Source: Planctomycetota bacterium
Lineage (GTDB): Bacteria > Planctomycetota > Phycisphaerae > Phycisphaerales > UBA5793
Reading direction: 5' to 3'
DNA length: 64,000 nt
Assembly: GCA_013112555.1 (NCBI GenBank)
Contig: JABFGK010000002.1
Coordinates: forward strand, 248,001 to 312,000
Shown here: positions 8,575 through 19,533 of the stretch, piece after piece
Layout: each line of letters opens with the position of its first letter
How positions within the stretch are numbered: position 1 is the stretch's first letter
The notes under the pieces: model-generated
What the model saw: only the letters and a program-made list of their open reading frames with translations
What the model was told of the DNA's origin: nothing
The model's database searches: none
Made by a program: the position numbers and the translations under genes

Positions 8575-10395
8575 TTACCCAATCAATACGGATTCCGACG
8601 GATAGTGATATCGAGTGACCGATTCATAATGACGGAACGTAATCAGGCCGAACACGGCCAGCGGCCCGACCCGACCGGCAAACATGGCCAGAATAATGAC
8701 GATCCGGCCGGCCGATGTTAACTCCTCGGTCAGCCCCATCGACAACCCGACCGTGGAGCAGGCGCTGATCGACTCGAACAGTTTGTCGGCAAAGCGCGGT
8801 GACTCCGTGATCGTGAGGCAATAGGTTGTGAGGCTGACCATGACAAACCCAAGCATCACGAGGACGCCGGCACGACGAACGAGTCCCTCCGGGATCGTCC
8901 GACGAAACGCCTCCGTGGCCGACCGACCCGTCACCGTTGCCCAGATGGTCAATGCCAGGATCGCCACGGCAATCGTCTTGACGCCGCCGGCTGTCGAACC
9001 GGGGGACCCACCGACCCACATGAGGATCATGAGTACGAACCGGCTCGACGGCGTGAGCTCCGTCATGTCCATCGTGTTGAATCCGGCCGTCCGGGCTGAG
9101 ACGCACATAAACGAGGCATCCAGCACATGCCCTGACAGATTTGCCGGCGTGATCGGCTCAACCTGTGGCGCGTTGGCTGTGACATTCAAGTTCAGTGCCT
9201 GATGTATATTCGGCGTGAGTTGTCCCACCGTCACGGCCAGGGTGCCGGCCACATAAAGCGCCGCCGTCGTCCCGAGCACGAGACGAGTATGCAGGTTCAG
9301 TCGGATCAAGCGGTCAAACTGCGGCCTCGGCAATCCTCTCCGTCGTGCCAGCGCCACCCGGACCCGAGCGATGAGCACCTGCCAGCAGTTCAAGAGCACT
9401 GGGAACCCGATCCCTCCGATCACAATCAGCGGCACCACGACCAAGTGGGCAGCCGAAGCATAGCGGTATGCCCCGAGGCTCTCGGTATACGGCGAGAATC
9501 CGGCATTGCAAAACGCGCTGATGGACACAAACACACTGTCAAAGAGTCGGCCTGATCCTGCGGTTGACGATCCACTCTCTGTCCCGAGCAGGGTATACAG
9601 CAGCAACGCCCCCACTGCCTCGACGGCGAGTGTGGCCACCACCACGAAGCGCACGAGTTGATCGACGTTTGAGATCCCGCCTTCGGCCGATTGCACGGCC
9701 TCACTGATGCTCACTCGATGACGCAAGGACAACGTCCCGCTCAGCAGCACGGCAAACAGGGAGCCGAACACGATAATCCCCAGCCCGCCGAGCTGGATCA
9801 GGATCAGGATGATCGTCTGGCCGAACGTCGTGAACTCGGTGGCCGTATCACGCACAATCAGCCCGGTGACACACACGGCACTCGTTGCTGTGAACAGTGC
9901 ATCGAGTACGGCGATCGAATTGTCGGCCGGCGTCGCCCGGGGAAGAAGCAGGAGCACCGTGCCGATGAGAATCAGCAATACAAAACTGCTGACTAACAAC
10001 AGACTCGCTCGCTGGACCAGTTGGGCCATGTGGACATAGGTGCGCGTAAACAAAAAGACTGCGAGGACGCCAAACAGCGCCGTGCCGGCCCCGTGGTGGA
10101 TCGGCAAGGCAATCGTCGCGGCGACGAGCGTGATCACTTCGGCCTTCATTCCGAGCAACAGCGACGGGCGCACTCGCCGGGCACGCCACACGGCCCAGAC
10201 ATAGGTGCCGTACATGACCGCCAGTCCCATGATCTGAAGAAAGACCAGCGTGCCGGGGCCAAACGGCGGCGAATAGAACCCGATCTCGATCAGCGTCACG
10301 ACATTGAGTAACAGCACCACGGCCAACCGCGGCAACAACTGGGCAAACCGCTCCTCTGCCGGATAGCGAGTTGTCAGCCAGGCTGAGAGGTTCAT
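8575..10395 (-). CDS. trkH: K+ transporter membrane subunit, TrkH/KtrB family
   Basis: This 606-residue membrane protein contains the four pore loops of the Trk/Ktr/HKT superfamily. The filter sequences are TSAVCVTGLIV, FCNAGFSPY, RTAGFNTMDM and CSTVGLSMG; each has the conserved filter glycine. The loop-helix motif MWVGGSPGSTAGGVKTIA is diagnostic. It imports K+ and, with the RCK subunit encoded 17 bases downstream, forms a complete uptake system. It is longer than a typical KtrB (about 450), the extra length being N-terminal hydrophobic segments (residues 1-130, roughly four helices). The start has no clear Shine-Dalgarno sequence. Confidence 0.93.
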   Translation of the reverse strand: MNLSAWLTTRYPAEERFAQLLPRLAVVLLLNVVTLIEIGFYSPPFGPGTLVFLQIMGLAVMYGTYVWAVWRARRVRPSLLLGMKAEVITLVAATIALPIHHGAGTALFGVLAVFLFTRTYVHMAQLVQRASLLLVSSFVLLILIGTVLLLLPRATPADNSIAVLDALFTATSAVCVTGLIVRDTATEFTTFGQTIILILIQLGGLGIIVFGSLFAVLLSGTLSLRHRVSISEAVQSAEGGISNVDQLVRFVVVATLAVEAVGALLLYTLLGTESGSSTAGSGRLFDSVFVSISAFCNAGFSPYTESLGAYRYASAAHLVVVPLIVIGGIGFPVLLNCWQVLIARVRVALARRRGLPRPQFDRLIRLNLHTRLVLGTTAALYVAGTLAVTVGQLTPNIHQALNLNVTANAPQVEPITPANLSGHVLDASFMCVSARTAGFNTMDMTELTPSSRFVLMILMWVGGSPGSTAGGVKTIAVAILALTIWATVTGRSATEAFRRTIPEGLVRRAGVLVMLGFVMVSLTTYCLTITESPRFADKLFESISACSTVGLSMGLTEELTSAGRIVIILAMFAGRVGPLAVFGLITFRHYESVTRYHYPSESVLIG

Positions 10396-10454
10396 GCAGA
10401 AAGGCCGATCAGAAAGAAAGCCTTACTCGGGGTCCATCCACGTTCCAACATACA

Positions 10455-11225
10455 TTAGGCAGACCGTTCGAACCAAATCAGCCCGGATCGCTCATCCACC
10501 TGTGGTGCATCAAGCCCGCACACCTCGGCCAGCAGACACAGTTCGCCCATCGTCCACAGCCGATACCGCTCGGTATCCTGTGCATCCAACTGCTCGACGC
10601 CCGGTCTGACGGCCGACCCGTACCGGATCGTAAACAGGTGGTCCCGCTCATCCCACACGATCTGCGAACTGCCGTCCTCTGCGATCCCCGAACACCACGA
10701 TCCTTCCTTGACCAGCGGCCATAACTCACCCGGGATGTCATCAATCACAAACAGACCCGGCTGTGCGTGCCGAACCAGCGTCTCTCTGATCTGCTGCACC
10801 AGTCCGACTGCATCCGGCATCCGATGTATCTGCATCAATGTTCGCCCGAGACAGGTAACCAGGTGAAACGGCTGATCACCGATCGGCCAGGGGCGGGTCA
10901 GGAAGTCGTGCACGATCACCGATGGAAACGCATCCGCATTCAGGCCGGCATCCTGGCACGCCTGGACCAGGGCACTCGGGGATTCCGAATCGCTGTCCAT
11001 GCCGATACACTCGTATCCTGCCTCGGCAAGCGGGATCAGCGTTCGGCCGTTGCCACAGCCCAGATCAAGCACCCGCAATCGTGAATCTGACCGGTCTGCC
11101 AGCCTCTGAGCGAGTTTCAATAAGCCGACCATTTGCGAATCGTGCTCCTGCTGCTCGAACGGCTCCCATTGCTCCGGCTGTTCGCCGTGGCAGTCCGAAT
11201 CAGGACGGTGATGTTCGTTTTCCAT
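10455..11225 (-). CDS. Class I SAM-dependent methyltransferase
   Basis: This 256-residue protein has motif [21 protein letters not shown] and an acidic residue at the end of strand 2 (CIGMDSD), the usual adenosylmethionine site of a class I Rossmann methyltransferase. The motif IV region is [14 protein letters not shown], with Cys-Leu-Gly where most relatives have an acidic residue. The first 25 residues are rich in His, Gln and Glu and probably disordered. The substrate is unknown. It lies 59 bases upstream of trkH in the same direction and is divergent from the thioredoxin-domain gene. Confidence 0.8.
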   Translation of the reverse strand: MENEHHRPDSDCHGEQPEQWEPFEQQEHDSQMVGLLKLAQRLADRSDSRLRVLDLGCGNGRTLIPLAEAGYECIGMDSDSESPSALVQACQDAGLNADAFPSVIVHDFLTRPWPIGDQPFHLVTCLGRTLMQIHRMPDAVGLVQQIRETLVRHAQPGLFVIDDIPGELWPLVKEGSWCSGIAEDGSSQIVWDERDHLFTIRYGSAVRPGVEQLDAQDTERYRLWTMGELCLLAEVCGLDAPQVDERSGLIWFERSA

Positions 11226-11362
11226 GCAGGCTCATCTCGTTTCATGGGATACAGGGGATGCAGACGGCAATCCTACACCGCCCAGCCGTTTCGAAATGCC
11301 CCCGGCACGGACTCATCCTGATTGGTACGATCCTGGCAGCCATGACGCTCGTACAGCCCCCC

Positions 11363-13969
11363 ATGATGCATCGGCTGACGGCCATCCTCTGTGCGGTGTG
11401 TGTGCTCTCAGCATGCACTGACCGACACGAGCCCCCCACCGACTCATCGACGAGCACTCAGCCGTATGATGGGGAGGCCCCCTCCACTTCACCCAGACAG
11501 GACAGCACAGGCATGCCGGATCAACACAACGACGCTCAGCAACAGCCGCCCCACACGAATCGACTGGCCGGCGAGTCCAGCCCGTATCTCCTGCAACATG
11601 CCCACAACCCGGTAGACTGGTATCCGTGGGGCGAGGAGGCGTTTGAACTGGCCCGGACCACGCAACGTCCGATCTTCCTGTCGATCGGGTACTCGACGTG
11701 CTACTGGTGCCATGTGATGGAGCGCGAGAGTTTCGAGGATGTGGAAACAGCGAAACTCATGAACGAGCACTTCGTCTGCATCAAGGTCGACCGCGAGGAA
11801 CGGCCGGATGTCGACGATGTGTACATGGCTGCCTGCCAACTCATGAACCAATCGGGCGGCTGGCCGTTAAACGCGTTTCTGATTCCCCCGCCGCCTGCTG
11901 ATCTGCCTGCCGATCAAACTGCCTGGACCGGGCTCCTCCCGTTTTATTGCGGCACGTACTACCCCCCGATCCCGAGTTACGGCCGGCCGAGTTTCCAACT
12001 CGTGCTCGAAGGCGTGAACAAGGCTTGGAACGAGCAGCATGACGAGATCATTGTCCAGGCCGGCAAAGTGGCCGACGCCGTCACCCAGTATCTCTCGACG
12101 CAGCCGGAAGCGCTGCAGCCGCCACGACTCGATTCCGTGACCACGGCCATGCAGTCACTGCTCAACATGGCCGACACCGTCTACGGCGGACTCGGCAGCG
12201 CGCCGAAGTTCCCGCAGCCGGTGAATCTGCGACTCCTCATGGACCTGCGCGATTCGGTGAAGTCCGAGAGTGATCAACAGCGCGTCGATGCCGTACTGAC
12301 CAACACACTCAACCACATGGCCATGGGCGGGATGTTCGACCAGATCGGGGGCGGGTTCCATCGGTACAGCACCGATGAACGCTGGATGGTGCCGCACTTC
12401 GAAAAGATGCTCTATGACAACGGCCAACTCGCTGAGGTCTATGCCCTGGCCGCTGAATCAACCGGCGGCGACCCGTTCTATGCACACGTTGCCGGTTTGA
12501 TCTGTGACTATGTCCTGCGCGAAATGACTGACCCGGCCGGCGGCTTCTATTCTGCGCAGGATGCCGAAGTGGATGGTCGGGAGGGGCTCAACTACCTCTG
12601 GACGCCCGAGGAAGCGAAACAACTTCTCACCACGGCCGGCTTGAGTGATGATGACATTCAATGGGCGCTCGATTCCTACGGCTTGTCCGGCTCAGCGTTT
12701 TTCAAGGACCCGCATCATCCTGACGACCCGCCGCGCCACATCCTGCACCTGCCGCAACACCCGGATGCACTGGCCGAGCAGGCCGGCCTGACGGTAGCGG
12801 ACGTGTTCCAACGCCTGGCCGCCGTCAACGCCCCGCTGTACGAGGCCCGCACCCAGCGCAAGCAACCCGGCCTCGATGACAAGGTCATTGCCGGCTGGAA
12901 CGGCCTGATGATCGCCGGGCTGGCCGAGACCGGGCGCGTCCTGAATCGACCCGAGTTGATCGATGCGGCAGCGCGTGCCTGGGACTTCATTCACACAACC
13001 ATGCGGCGTGAAGACGGCTCCCTGGCCCGAACCTGGCGACACGGGCACATCAGTAGTGCGCCGGCTGCGTGTGCCGACTACGCCTGGCTCATTCACGGTT
13101 TGCTCACGCTGCACAATGCGGAAGCCGAACCGGGTAAGAAGGAAGCATATCGCACGGCGGCTGTCGCACTAACCGAACAGGCGCACGCCCTGTTCTGGGA
13201 CGATGACAACGGCGGCTACTTCGATGCACCGGCAACTGAGGCGACCGGCCTGTTTGTGCGCGGGCGCTCCGGGTATGACGGGGCAATACCGAGTGCCAAC
13301 GGCGTCATGCTCAACAATCTCATTGACCTGCATGAACTGACCGGCGAACAGGCGTATCTCACGTCGGCCATCAAGACCGTCCGCTCGCTCACGCCACGTC
13401 TCGTCCCGCAGCCGGCCTCGATGGCAGCGAGCGTCCGCGGGCTGGCCCGACTCTGGTCGATTGCACCGGACACCATGCAACAGGAAGTCTTCCTGCTGGC
13501 TCCGCACGAGACCGCCGATGCTGATCCCGCATCCGACGGCGTGACCATCGCGCTCGAGTCAGAACAGATGTCGATGGTCGCCGATGGTGAGACACGTTCA
13601 TCGACCGGCGCACTTCTTATTAACATCCCTGACGGGCACCACATCAATGCCCATGATCCCGGCCAGCCGGACCTGATCGGTATGGAAGTGGTGCTGCAGC
13701 AATCGCAGTCCACTGAAAGCCCTTTCACGCTGACCGTGGAATACCCGGATGCGTCGGCATTCACACTCGGCGACCAGGCAATCAACGTGTATGGCCCGGG
13801 AACAACACGCGTTCCATTCACCGTCTCGCGTGTCGATGACTCCTCATCCTCCGATGTTGAGGACAAAGAGACCATCGTGCATCTGCAGGTTCGATACCAG
13901 GTGTGCACGGACACTGCATGCCTCGCCCCCGCCACGCGCTTGATCCCGATATCGATTCCATCCCGTTAG
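11363..13969 (+). CDS. YyaL/DUF255-type thioredoxin-domain lipoprotein with a DsbD-like C-terminal domain
   Basis: This 868-residue protein opens with [18 protein letters not shown], a lipoprotein signal with lipobox LSAC, so an envelope location is predicted. About residues 55-220 are the DUF255 thioredoxin-like domain ([52 protein letters not shown]) with the CYWC redox pair. The middle is the (alpha/alpha)6 region usual for YyaL ([32 protein letters not shown]). From about residue 733 it differs: [12 protein letters not shown] and later [13 protein letters not shown] resemble the N-terminal domain of DsbD, including its cysteine pair. The frame extends to 10922; the lipoprotein signal fixes the start near 11363, though 11342 or 11258 are possible. 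No strong ribosome site is seen. Confidence 0.85.
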   Translation: MMHRLTAILCAVCVLSACTDRHEPPTDSSTSTQPYDGEAPSTSPRQDSTGMPDQHNDAQQQPPHTNRLAGESSPYLLQHAHNPVDWYPWGEEAFELARTTQRPIFLSIGYSTCYWCHVMERESFEDVETAKLMNEHFVCIKVDREERPDVDDVYMAACQLMNQSGGWPLNAFLIPPPPADLPADQTAWTGLLPFYCGTYYPPIPSYGRPSFQLVLEGVNKAWNEQHDEIIVQAGKVADAVTQYLSTQPEALQPPRLDSVTTAMQSLLNMADTVYGGLGSAPKFPQPVNLRLLMDLRDSVKSESDQQRVDAVLTNTLNHMAMGGMFDQIGGGFHRYSTDERWMVPHFEKMLYDNGQLAEVYALAAESTGGDPFYAHVAGLICDYVLREMTDPAGGFYSAQDAEVDGREGLNYLWTPEEAKQLLTTAGLSDDDIQWALDSYGLSGSAFFKDPHHPDDPPRHILHLPQHPDALAEQAGLTVADVFQRLAAVNAPLYEARTQRKQPGLDDKVIAGWNGLMIAGLAETGRVLNRPELIDAAARAWDFIHTTMRREDGSLARTWRHGHISSAPAACADYAWLIHGLLTLHNAEAEPGKKEAYRTAAVALTEQAHALFWDDDNGGYFDAPATEATGLFVRGRSGYDGAIPSANGVMLNNLIDLHELTGEQAYLTSAIKTVRSLTPRLVPQPASMAASVRGLARLWSIAPDTMQQEVFLLAPHETADADPASDGVTIALESEQMSMVADGETRSSTGALLINIPDGHHINAHDPGQPDLIGMEVVLQQSQSTESPFTLTVEYPDASAFTLGDQAINVYGPGTTRVPFTVSRVDDSSSSDVEDKETIVHLQVRYQVCTDTACLAPATRLIPISIPSR

Positions 13970-14149
13970 CCCACGGTTCTGCCACCGCTGGGATGGTTCC
14001 GAAGGAGGCATGGTCATCAGTGGATGCTCACGGGCACGCGGCAGGGCGTCCTCATTTCCGACGAGCCCCGACCGTGAGGGAGGGGGTGCGTTCAAACTGT
14101 GCTTCGCACAGACCCGCTTACTAACGTGCGCGGCTCGTTGTCGGGCCGG

Positions 14150-14297
14150 GGGGCCGCTGTTGGACGGGCGTCTCGCCCGTGCCACTGACAAAAGAAGACC
14201 CCGGGTGTGGGATTCACCCGGGGCTAATGTTACGCGCTGGACGAAGGTTGTCACGATGCGAGGACGCATCGCCCCACGGCAAAGCCGTGGGCTAATG
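14150..14297. repeat. Hairpin repeat cluster downstream of kbl
   Basis: Three short hairpins stand in a row: ACGGGCG-TCT-CGCCCGT (14164-14180), a CCCCGGGTG...CACCCGGGGCTAAT unit (14199-14228), and a double unit ATGCGAGGACGCAT plus CCCACGGC-AAA-GCCGTGGGCTAATGG (about 14256-14297). The second and third units recur elsewhere in the window. The cluster ends within ten bases of the kbl stop codon, so it forms that transcript's 3' end and may act as a terminator or RNA-stability element. The 180 bases before it, after the thioredoxin-domain gene, hold no gene. Confidence 0.7.
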
Positions 14298-14305
14298 GAA
14301 CACTA

Positions 14306-15547
14306 TCATTCGCCGTACTTGGCGATGATGTCTTCCTTACTCTTGTGCAGAATGCCGTACTTCTCGCCGATCTTCGTGAACGCTGCGATCGCCTTGTCCA
14401 CATGGTCAAACGAGTGAGCCGCTGACAACTGCACGCGGATGCGGGCCAGACCCTTACCGACGACCGGGTAATAGAAGCCGATCACATAGATGCCTTCCTT
14501 ATACAGGTCGCGGGCGAAGTCCTGGCTCAGTTTCGCGTTGTACAGCATGATGGGCACGATCGGGTGCACGCCGGGCCGGATATCAAAGCCGGCCTTGGTC
14601 ATGCCGTCACGGAACCGCATCGTGTTGGCCGTCACCTTGTCGCGCAGTTCCGTCGAGCCGATCAGCAAATCCATGACCGCCAATGAAGCCTTGACAACGG
14701 TCGGCGACACGGTATTGGAGAACAGGTACGGCCGCGAGCGCTGGCGCAACAGTTCAATGATTTCCTTGCGGCCGCTCGTGAACCCGCCGGACGCACCGCC
14801 GAGTGCCTTGCCCAGCGTCGAAGTAATGATGTCCACGCGACCCATCACGCCGCAATGCTCGGCCGAGCCGCGGCCGGTCTTGCCGATGAAGCCGGAGCAG
14901 TGACAGTCGTCGACCATGACGAGCGCATCATACTTGTCGGCCAGATCGCAGATCTTATCGAGTTGGGCGACATCACCGTCCATGCTGAATGCGCCGTCGG
15001 TGGCGATCAGGCGATAGCGACACCCTTGGGCGGCCTTGAGTTTCTCTTCGAGGTCGGCCATGTTGTTATGATCGTAAATGTTCCGCTGGGCCTTGCACAG
15101 GCGGATGCCGTCAATAATCGAGGCATGGTTCAGGGCATCGGTGAACAGGGCATCGTCCTTGCCGAGAATCGGCTCGAACAGACCGCCGTTGGCATCGAAG
15201 CAGGCTGCATATAGAATCGTGTCCTCGGTGCCGAGGAACTCGGCGATCTTGGCTTCGAGCTTCTTGTGAATGTCCTGGGTGCCACAGATGAAACGGACAC
15301 TGCTCATGCCGTAGCCGTGGGTATCCAGGGCATCCTTGGCAGCCTCGATCACCCTCGGGTGCGACGACAGGCCGAGGTAGTTGTTCGCACAGAAGTTAAT
15401 CACGTCCTCGGGCTGAGCGCCTTCGGGATACTCAACGTTGATATCGGCGGCCTGCGGGCCGAGGATGTAACGTTCTTCCTTATACAAACCGGCGTCACGG
15501 ATAGAGGCCAGTTCCTTCTGCAAATCGTCTTTCATTCTACCGTACAT
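14306..15547 (-). CDS. kbl: Glycine C-acetyltransferase (2-amino-3-ketobutyrate CoA ligase)
   Basis: This 413-residue PLP enzyme of the alpha-oxoamine synthase family converts 2-amino-3-oxobutyrate plus CoA into glycine and acetyl-CoA, the second step of threonine breakdown. Visible motifs are [29 protein letters not shown], the PLP-binding region [19 protein letters not shown], and [13 protein letters not shown] with the Schiff-base lysine. Length is slightly above E. coli Kbl (398). GGAG eight bases before the ATG at 15547 supports this start. It lies 82 bases downstream of tdh in the same direction, so the two form a threonine utilisation operon. Confidence 0.95.
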   Translation of the reverse strand: MYGRMKDDLQKELASIRDAGLYKEERYILGPQAADINVEYPEGAQPEDVINFCANNYLGLSSHPRVIEAAKDALDTHGYGMSSVRFICGTQDIHKKLEAKIAEFLGTEDTILYAACFDANGGLFEPILGKDDALFTDALNHASIIDGIRLCKAQRNIYDHNNMADLEEKLKAAQGCRYRLIATDGAFSMDGDVAQLDKICDLADKYDALVMVDDCHCSGFIGKTGRGSAEHCGVMGRVDIITSTLGKALGGASGGFTSGRKEIIELLRQRSRPYLFSNTVSPTVVKASLAVMDLLIGSTELRDKVTANTMRFRDGMTKAGFDIRPGVHPIVPIMLYNAKLSQDFARDLYKEGIYVIGFYYPVVGKGLARIRVQLSAAHSFDHVDKAIAAFTKIGEKYGILHKSKEDIIAKYGE

Positions 15548-15629
15548 GCAAGGGCTCCGATCTTACACAGTGTGGCTTGGAGGGGGATTGTGTTGTGTCA
15601 GTCTGTCATCGTCTTTCGCTACTCGCTGA

Positions 15630-16748
15630 TCAGTGATCACCGAGTCGACGAACGGCGGCTTCGTATTCGGCCTGGTCGGGGAACAGGACGCACTTGGCAC
15701 TCTTGCGCGGCCGTTCCATCATGGCCCCGAAGCCCTTGGCGTAGTCTTCGAGTTTGAAGACGTTCGTGATAACCGGCGTCGGGTCGAGCCGGCCGGAGGC
15801 CAGCAGATTTCGATTGCGATACCAGGTGTCAAAGATCTTGCGGCCGTTGATGCCGTGAATCTGGCAGGCCTTGAAGACGATGCCGTTGTTATAGTCGATG
15901 GGCAAGCGGTTTTCGGCAGCGACGCCGAAGGCCGTCACGCGGCCGGCCTTGCGGACCATGTTGAAGCAGTCGTCAACCGAGTCCTGGGAACCGACCATTT
16001 CGAGGGCAATGTCGACCCCGTTGCCGCCGGTCAGGTCGAGGACGGCTTCGAGGCGCTCGGCCCCGGTGGTCTTGTTCGTGTACATCTGGTGATCGGCACC
16101 CATGCGCTTGCCGATTTCCATATTGAAGTCGTACTTGCCGAAGTGGATGATCTTGGCCACGCCGACGGCCCGGGCAACGCCGATGGCAAACAGGCTGATC
16201 GGCCCGTCACCGGTGATGACCATGCTCTTGCCGGCAACGTCGGCATCCTCACCGAGGACGGCATAGGTCGCATTACCGAGCGGCTCCTGGATGCAGGCGA
16301 CCTCCGGCGTAATCGAGGGATCGTTCGGCCAGCAGATGGACTCGGGGAGCGTGAAGTATTCGGCAAAGCAGCCGTTGAAGTCGACGCCGAGGATCTTCAT
16401 GTTACGGCCGACGTGGGGCGAGCCGAGCATGGTGGTCAGATCGCCGGGGTCGTAGATATGGGTCTCTGCCGAGACAAAGTCGCCGACCTTGATCCGCTTG
16501 CAGTGCGGGCCGACTTCGACGACCTCACCGGCCACCTCGTGGCCGAGCGTCTGGGGCAGGGCCTTGCCGCCGATCCGGCTGTCGGACCAGGGATCCCACT
16601 TGTAGATGTGAACATCGGTGCCGCAGATGCTGGTCGCTCGGACTTTGACAACGACCCAGTCTGAGGCAGCCGGCTCAGGAATCGGCCTGTCGAGCCACTC
16701 AGCGCCCAGTTCCGGCTTGGTTTTGACGACCGCTTTCATCGTTCCCAT
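15630..16748 (-). CDS. tdh: L-threonine 3-dehydrogenase-like zinc dehydrogenase
   Basis: This 372-residue medium-chain dehydrogenase oxidises L-threonine to 2-amino-3-oxobutyrate with NAD+. The catalytic zinc site is intact: Cys42 in SICGTDVHIYKWDPW and GHE at residues 69-71. The Tdh-specific GINGRKIFDTWY segment and the NAD site (TGDGPISLFAIGVARA) are present. The structural zinc lobe is not: residues 97-118, where Tdh normally has four cysteines, read HIYDPGDLTTMLGSPHVG with no cysteine. AGGAG precedes the ATG by seven bases. Linkage to kbl strongly supports threonine as substrate. Another polyol or amino-alcohol dehydrogenase is the alternative. Confidence 0.9.
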   Translation of the reverse strand: MGTMKAVVKTKPELGAEWLDRPIPEPAASDWVVVKVRATSICGTDVHIYKWDPWSDSRIGGKALPQTLGHEVAGEVVEVGPHCKRIKVGDFVSAETHIYDPGDLTTMLGSPHVGRNMKILGVDFNGCFAEYFTLPESICWPNDPSITPEVACIQEPLGNATYAVLGEDADVAGKSMVITGDGPISLFAIGVARAVGVAKIIHFGKYDFNMEIGKRMGADHQMYTNKTTGAERLEAVLDLTGGNGVDIALEMVGSQDSVDDCFNMVRKAGRVTAFGVAAENRLPIDYNNGIVFKACQIHGINGRKIFDTWYRNRNLLASGRLDPTPVITNVFKLEDYAKGFGAMMERPRKSAKCVLFPDQAEYEAAVRRLGDH

Positions 16749-17239
16749 GGGACTCTCCTCATCATCATCTCATCAACATTGCTATCAAGGTTGCACCGGC
16801 GGCAGGTACGGGTGGGACTTGGCAGTCCGTTCCGGCTGGCAGGGCTGTATACGCTGGCCGCGGGCCGTTCGAGTCTGGTGTGAGCGGCACGTGGCGGTAC
16901 GACGCAAGGCGGAATCGACCGTGGCAGGGCAGGCGCAAAACAACCGCTAGGCCACCCCTACGAGTCGAGGTGCAGATTCTACCTCGGTGCTGTCAGGCCT
17001 GCCCCGGCAGCCAGTTTGGCATTGGGCAATTCAGGTGCATACCGCACGATGGCACAGGCCCGTCGGCAAGGGCCCCGACCAGCCCGCCGGATCGCACAAC
17101 CGGGTGCCAAAACACTGTTTCTGAGCAAAACGCCCCTTGTTGAGAACGAGAACGCCGGTACGCTGTTGAGGGCAACGACCGGGACCACAGCCCGTACTGC
17201 CCCTGCTCAACGTACATGCCATCTTGAGGAGAGAACAGC
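16749..17239. other. Intergenic region between tdh and a secreted propeller gene
   Basis: Divergent promoters for tdh (minus) and the gene at 17240 (plus) must lie here. I see no convincing -35/-10 pair, riboswitch or coding frame. A ribosome site (GAGGAG) at its right end serves the next gene. Confidence 0.4.
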
Positions 17240-18922
17240 ATGTCCAATCGCCGATTCAGCAATCCATCGCTCATTGCACCCTCGACCAATGGCCGCTGGG
17301 GACTCAAGGCCCTCCCTGCGATCGTCCTCGCGTGTGCCACAGCAGCGACCGCGAGTGCCCAGGCAAACAAGGCCGTCAGTCGATCGACCGACGAAGGCGG
17401 CTGGCCCAACAATGACAGTTACTTCTCCGTCATTTCGGATGACGGCCGCTTTATCGCCTTTCAAAGCGAGGCATCAAACCTCAGCGGCAATGACTCCAAC
17501 GGCAGTTACGACATCTTCCGACGGGACATCGTCAAAGGCACGACCGACCTGGTCAGCGTGTCCACCTCCGGCTACGCCGGCAACGGGCTGAGCATGGCCC
17601 CAACGATCTCCGGCGATGGCCGCCTCGTCGTCTTTGCCTCATCCGCATCAAACCTCATTTCCGGCGACACGAACGGCCAATGGGACGTCTTTGTGCGCGA
17701 CATGGACACCGAGACCACCTGGCGCATCAGCGTCTACTCCGATGGGCGACAGGGCAACAACCGCAGCGATTCGCCGGCCATCACCCCTGACGGCCGCTAC
17801 ATCGCCTTCCATTCCCTGGTCTCATTCGACTCAGCCGACACGAATGGCGGCTATGACGTCTATCTCCATGACCTCAACGATGGCAGGACCACGCTCGTCA
17901 GCACCACGGCCGACGGCACCGTCGGAAACGGCGACAGCATCTGGCCGCAGATTTCCGAGGATGCCCGGTCTGTCGTCCTGTTCAGCGGGGCAACGAACTT
18001 CGTATCCGGCGACACGAACGGCTGGTCTGACGTGTTCGTCAAGGACCTGCTGACCGGCACGATCGAACGCGTCAACGTGTCATCGACCGGCACGCAGGCC
18101 AATGGCGAGACAATCTGGCCGTATATCAGCGGTGATGGGTCGGCCGTGACATTCTGCAGCAAGGCCAGTACTCTCGTCACCGGTGATTCCAACAACAACT
18201 GGGATGCATTTGTCCACACGATGGCCGACGGACAGACAACAAGGATCAACGTCCGACCGGACGGCGGACAGGCCGACAGTTACACCCGCTCGCCAACCTC
18301 GTTGACCGGGAACGGGCGCTACGTCGCATTTGCCAGCCTCGCGACCGATCTGGTCGACGGCGATACGAACGGCATGCAGGATATCTTCATCCGTGACCTG
18401 CTCAACGAAACGACGCAGCGCGTTGACTTCGGGTACGAAGGAGACGAAGTGAATGACGATTGCTTCGTGCCGGACCTCACGTCAGACGGCCGCTATCTGA
18501 CCATGACGAGTGAGGCTCGCAATCTCGACTACGGGTTTGCGTGGTACACCCGCAATATCTACGTGACCGATCTCGACGCAGCCCTGTACCTGACGCAGGA
18601 CGACCTGGTGCGCGGGCACAACGCCGAGTTTACAGCCTTCGCCTGTGAGCCGGGGGAAACGGTGTACTTCGTGTATTCCACCAAGGGATTGGGCAACGGC
18701 CCCTGCCCGCCGCAACTCGGCAACCTGTGCCTTGATCTGCGCGATCCGGTCAAGACACTCGGCAAGGCCGTCGCCGATGCATCCGGCACAGCAGCCCTGA
18801 CGAAGAAGATCCCCGGCAGTGCCCCGTTGATCGACGTGTATACCCAGGCAGTTGCCCGGCGCGGCAACAAGGGAAGCGACTCTGTTAAGTCACACTTTGT
18901 ATCTGCGACAATCATGCCGTGA
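17240..18922 (+). CDS. Secreted TolB/PD40-like beta-propeller protein with shared C-terminal domain
   Basis: This 560-residue protein has a long Sec-type signal (core LPAIVLACATAATASA, cleavage near residue 40). Six to seven repeats follow, each with ISDDGRFIAF-, ISGDGRLVVF- or ITPDGRYIAF-like strands followed by DTNG..DVFVRD, the PD40/TolB propeller pattern. The Asp-rich DTNGxxD loops may bind calcium. Residues 449-560 form a tail domain (YFVYSTKGLG, LCLDLRDPVKTLGKAVADAS, VYTQAV) shared with three other secreted proteins in this window. GAGGAG eight bases before the ATG supports the start. No catalytic residues are visible; binding or surface display is more likely than enzymatic activity. 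Confidence 0.85.
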   Translation: MSNRRFSNPSLIAPSTNGRWGLKALPAIVLACATAATASAQANKAVSRSTDEGGWPNNDSYFSVISDDGRFIAFQSEASNLSGNDSNGSYDIFRRDIVKGTTDLVSVSTSGYAGNGLSMAPTISGDGRLVVFASSASNLISGDTNGQWDVFVRDMDTETTWRISVYSDGRQGNNRSDSPAITPDGRYIAFHSLVSFDSADTNGGYDVYLHDLNDGRTTLVSTTADGTVGNGDSIWPQISEDARSVVLFSGATNFVSGDTNGWSDVFVKDLLTGTIERVNVSSTGTQANGETIWPYISGDGSAVTFCSKASTLVTGDSNNNWDAFVHTMADGQTTRINVRPDGGQADSYTRSPTSLTGNGRYVAFASLATDLVDGDTNGMQDIFIRDLLNETTQRVDFGYEGDEVNDDCFVPDLTSDGRYLTMTSEARNLDYGFAWYTRNIYVTDLDAALYLTQDDLVRGHNAEFTAFACEPGETVYFVYSTKGLGNGPCPPQLGNLCLDLRDPVKTLGKAVADASGTAALTKKIPGSAPLIDVYTQAVARRGNKGSDSVKSHFVSATIMP

Positions 18923-19533
18923 TATCCGCTTCCAAGAAAACATAACGACACCCAACACAAACAGCAACTAAGTTTGCCCGATCGACGATCATAATGGCGA
19001 TATAAGGCGCTGCTTATCATGAAGTGTCGCGTCAAATGTAACAACATTGTACCAAGTGTAAAAAAAGGCAATCTGCGTGATTTACATATTGCCTTAGTTG
19101 GGCAATGTGCTATTGTGTGAATGAGGTGAGGGCACGCCATCGCCTGGACGCCCTTTCAAGAGGCGGCCACGGCATTCGCAGGCGACCCGGTGATGATGAT
19201 CTGACTGAGGGATGAAAAGGCTCTTCAAGACGAAAGTGATCAAGTTCTGAGGCTGGCTATCGACCGGGCCGTCAATAGCCACCATCTCTGAATGTTAATA
19301 AGAACGCATGCGTCCGGCACAGGATCCTGGTTGCTCCGTGTCGTACCACGGTGTCGGTGCGCCTTTGTTGCATCCGGGCCGGCCGCGGCAGGGTGCAGCG
19401 CCGACCATGAACCCGCTGGTGACGATGCTTTTCAGATGTACGTACCCGTCGGCTCTCTGACGGTGAACTCAACCCGGCCGCCGGTTCATGCAGCCGGATT
19501 CCACACATTTTCGAGATCAAGGAGAAACCTCGA
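18923..19533. other. Intergenic region, no gene seen
   Basis: 611 bases, more AT-rich at 18930-19100. A weak inverted repeat, GGCAAT...ATTGCC (about 19068-19094), could end the upstream transcript but lacks a U-tract. The right end carries an AAGGAG ribosome site for the next gene. No frame here has a recognisable product. Confidence 0.4.

Noticed and set aside
15633-16664. Long open frame (343 codons) antisense to tdh
   Set aside because: It mirrors the codon bias of tdh on the other strand, has no domain or ribosome site, and tdh is certain.
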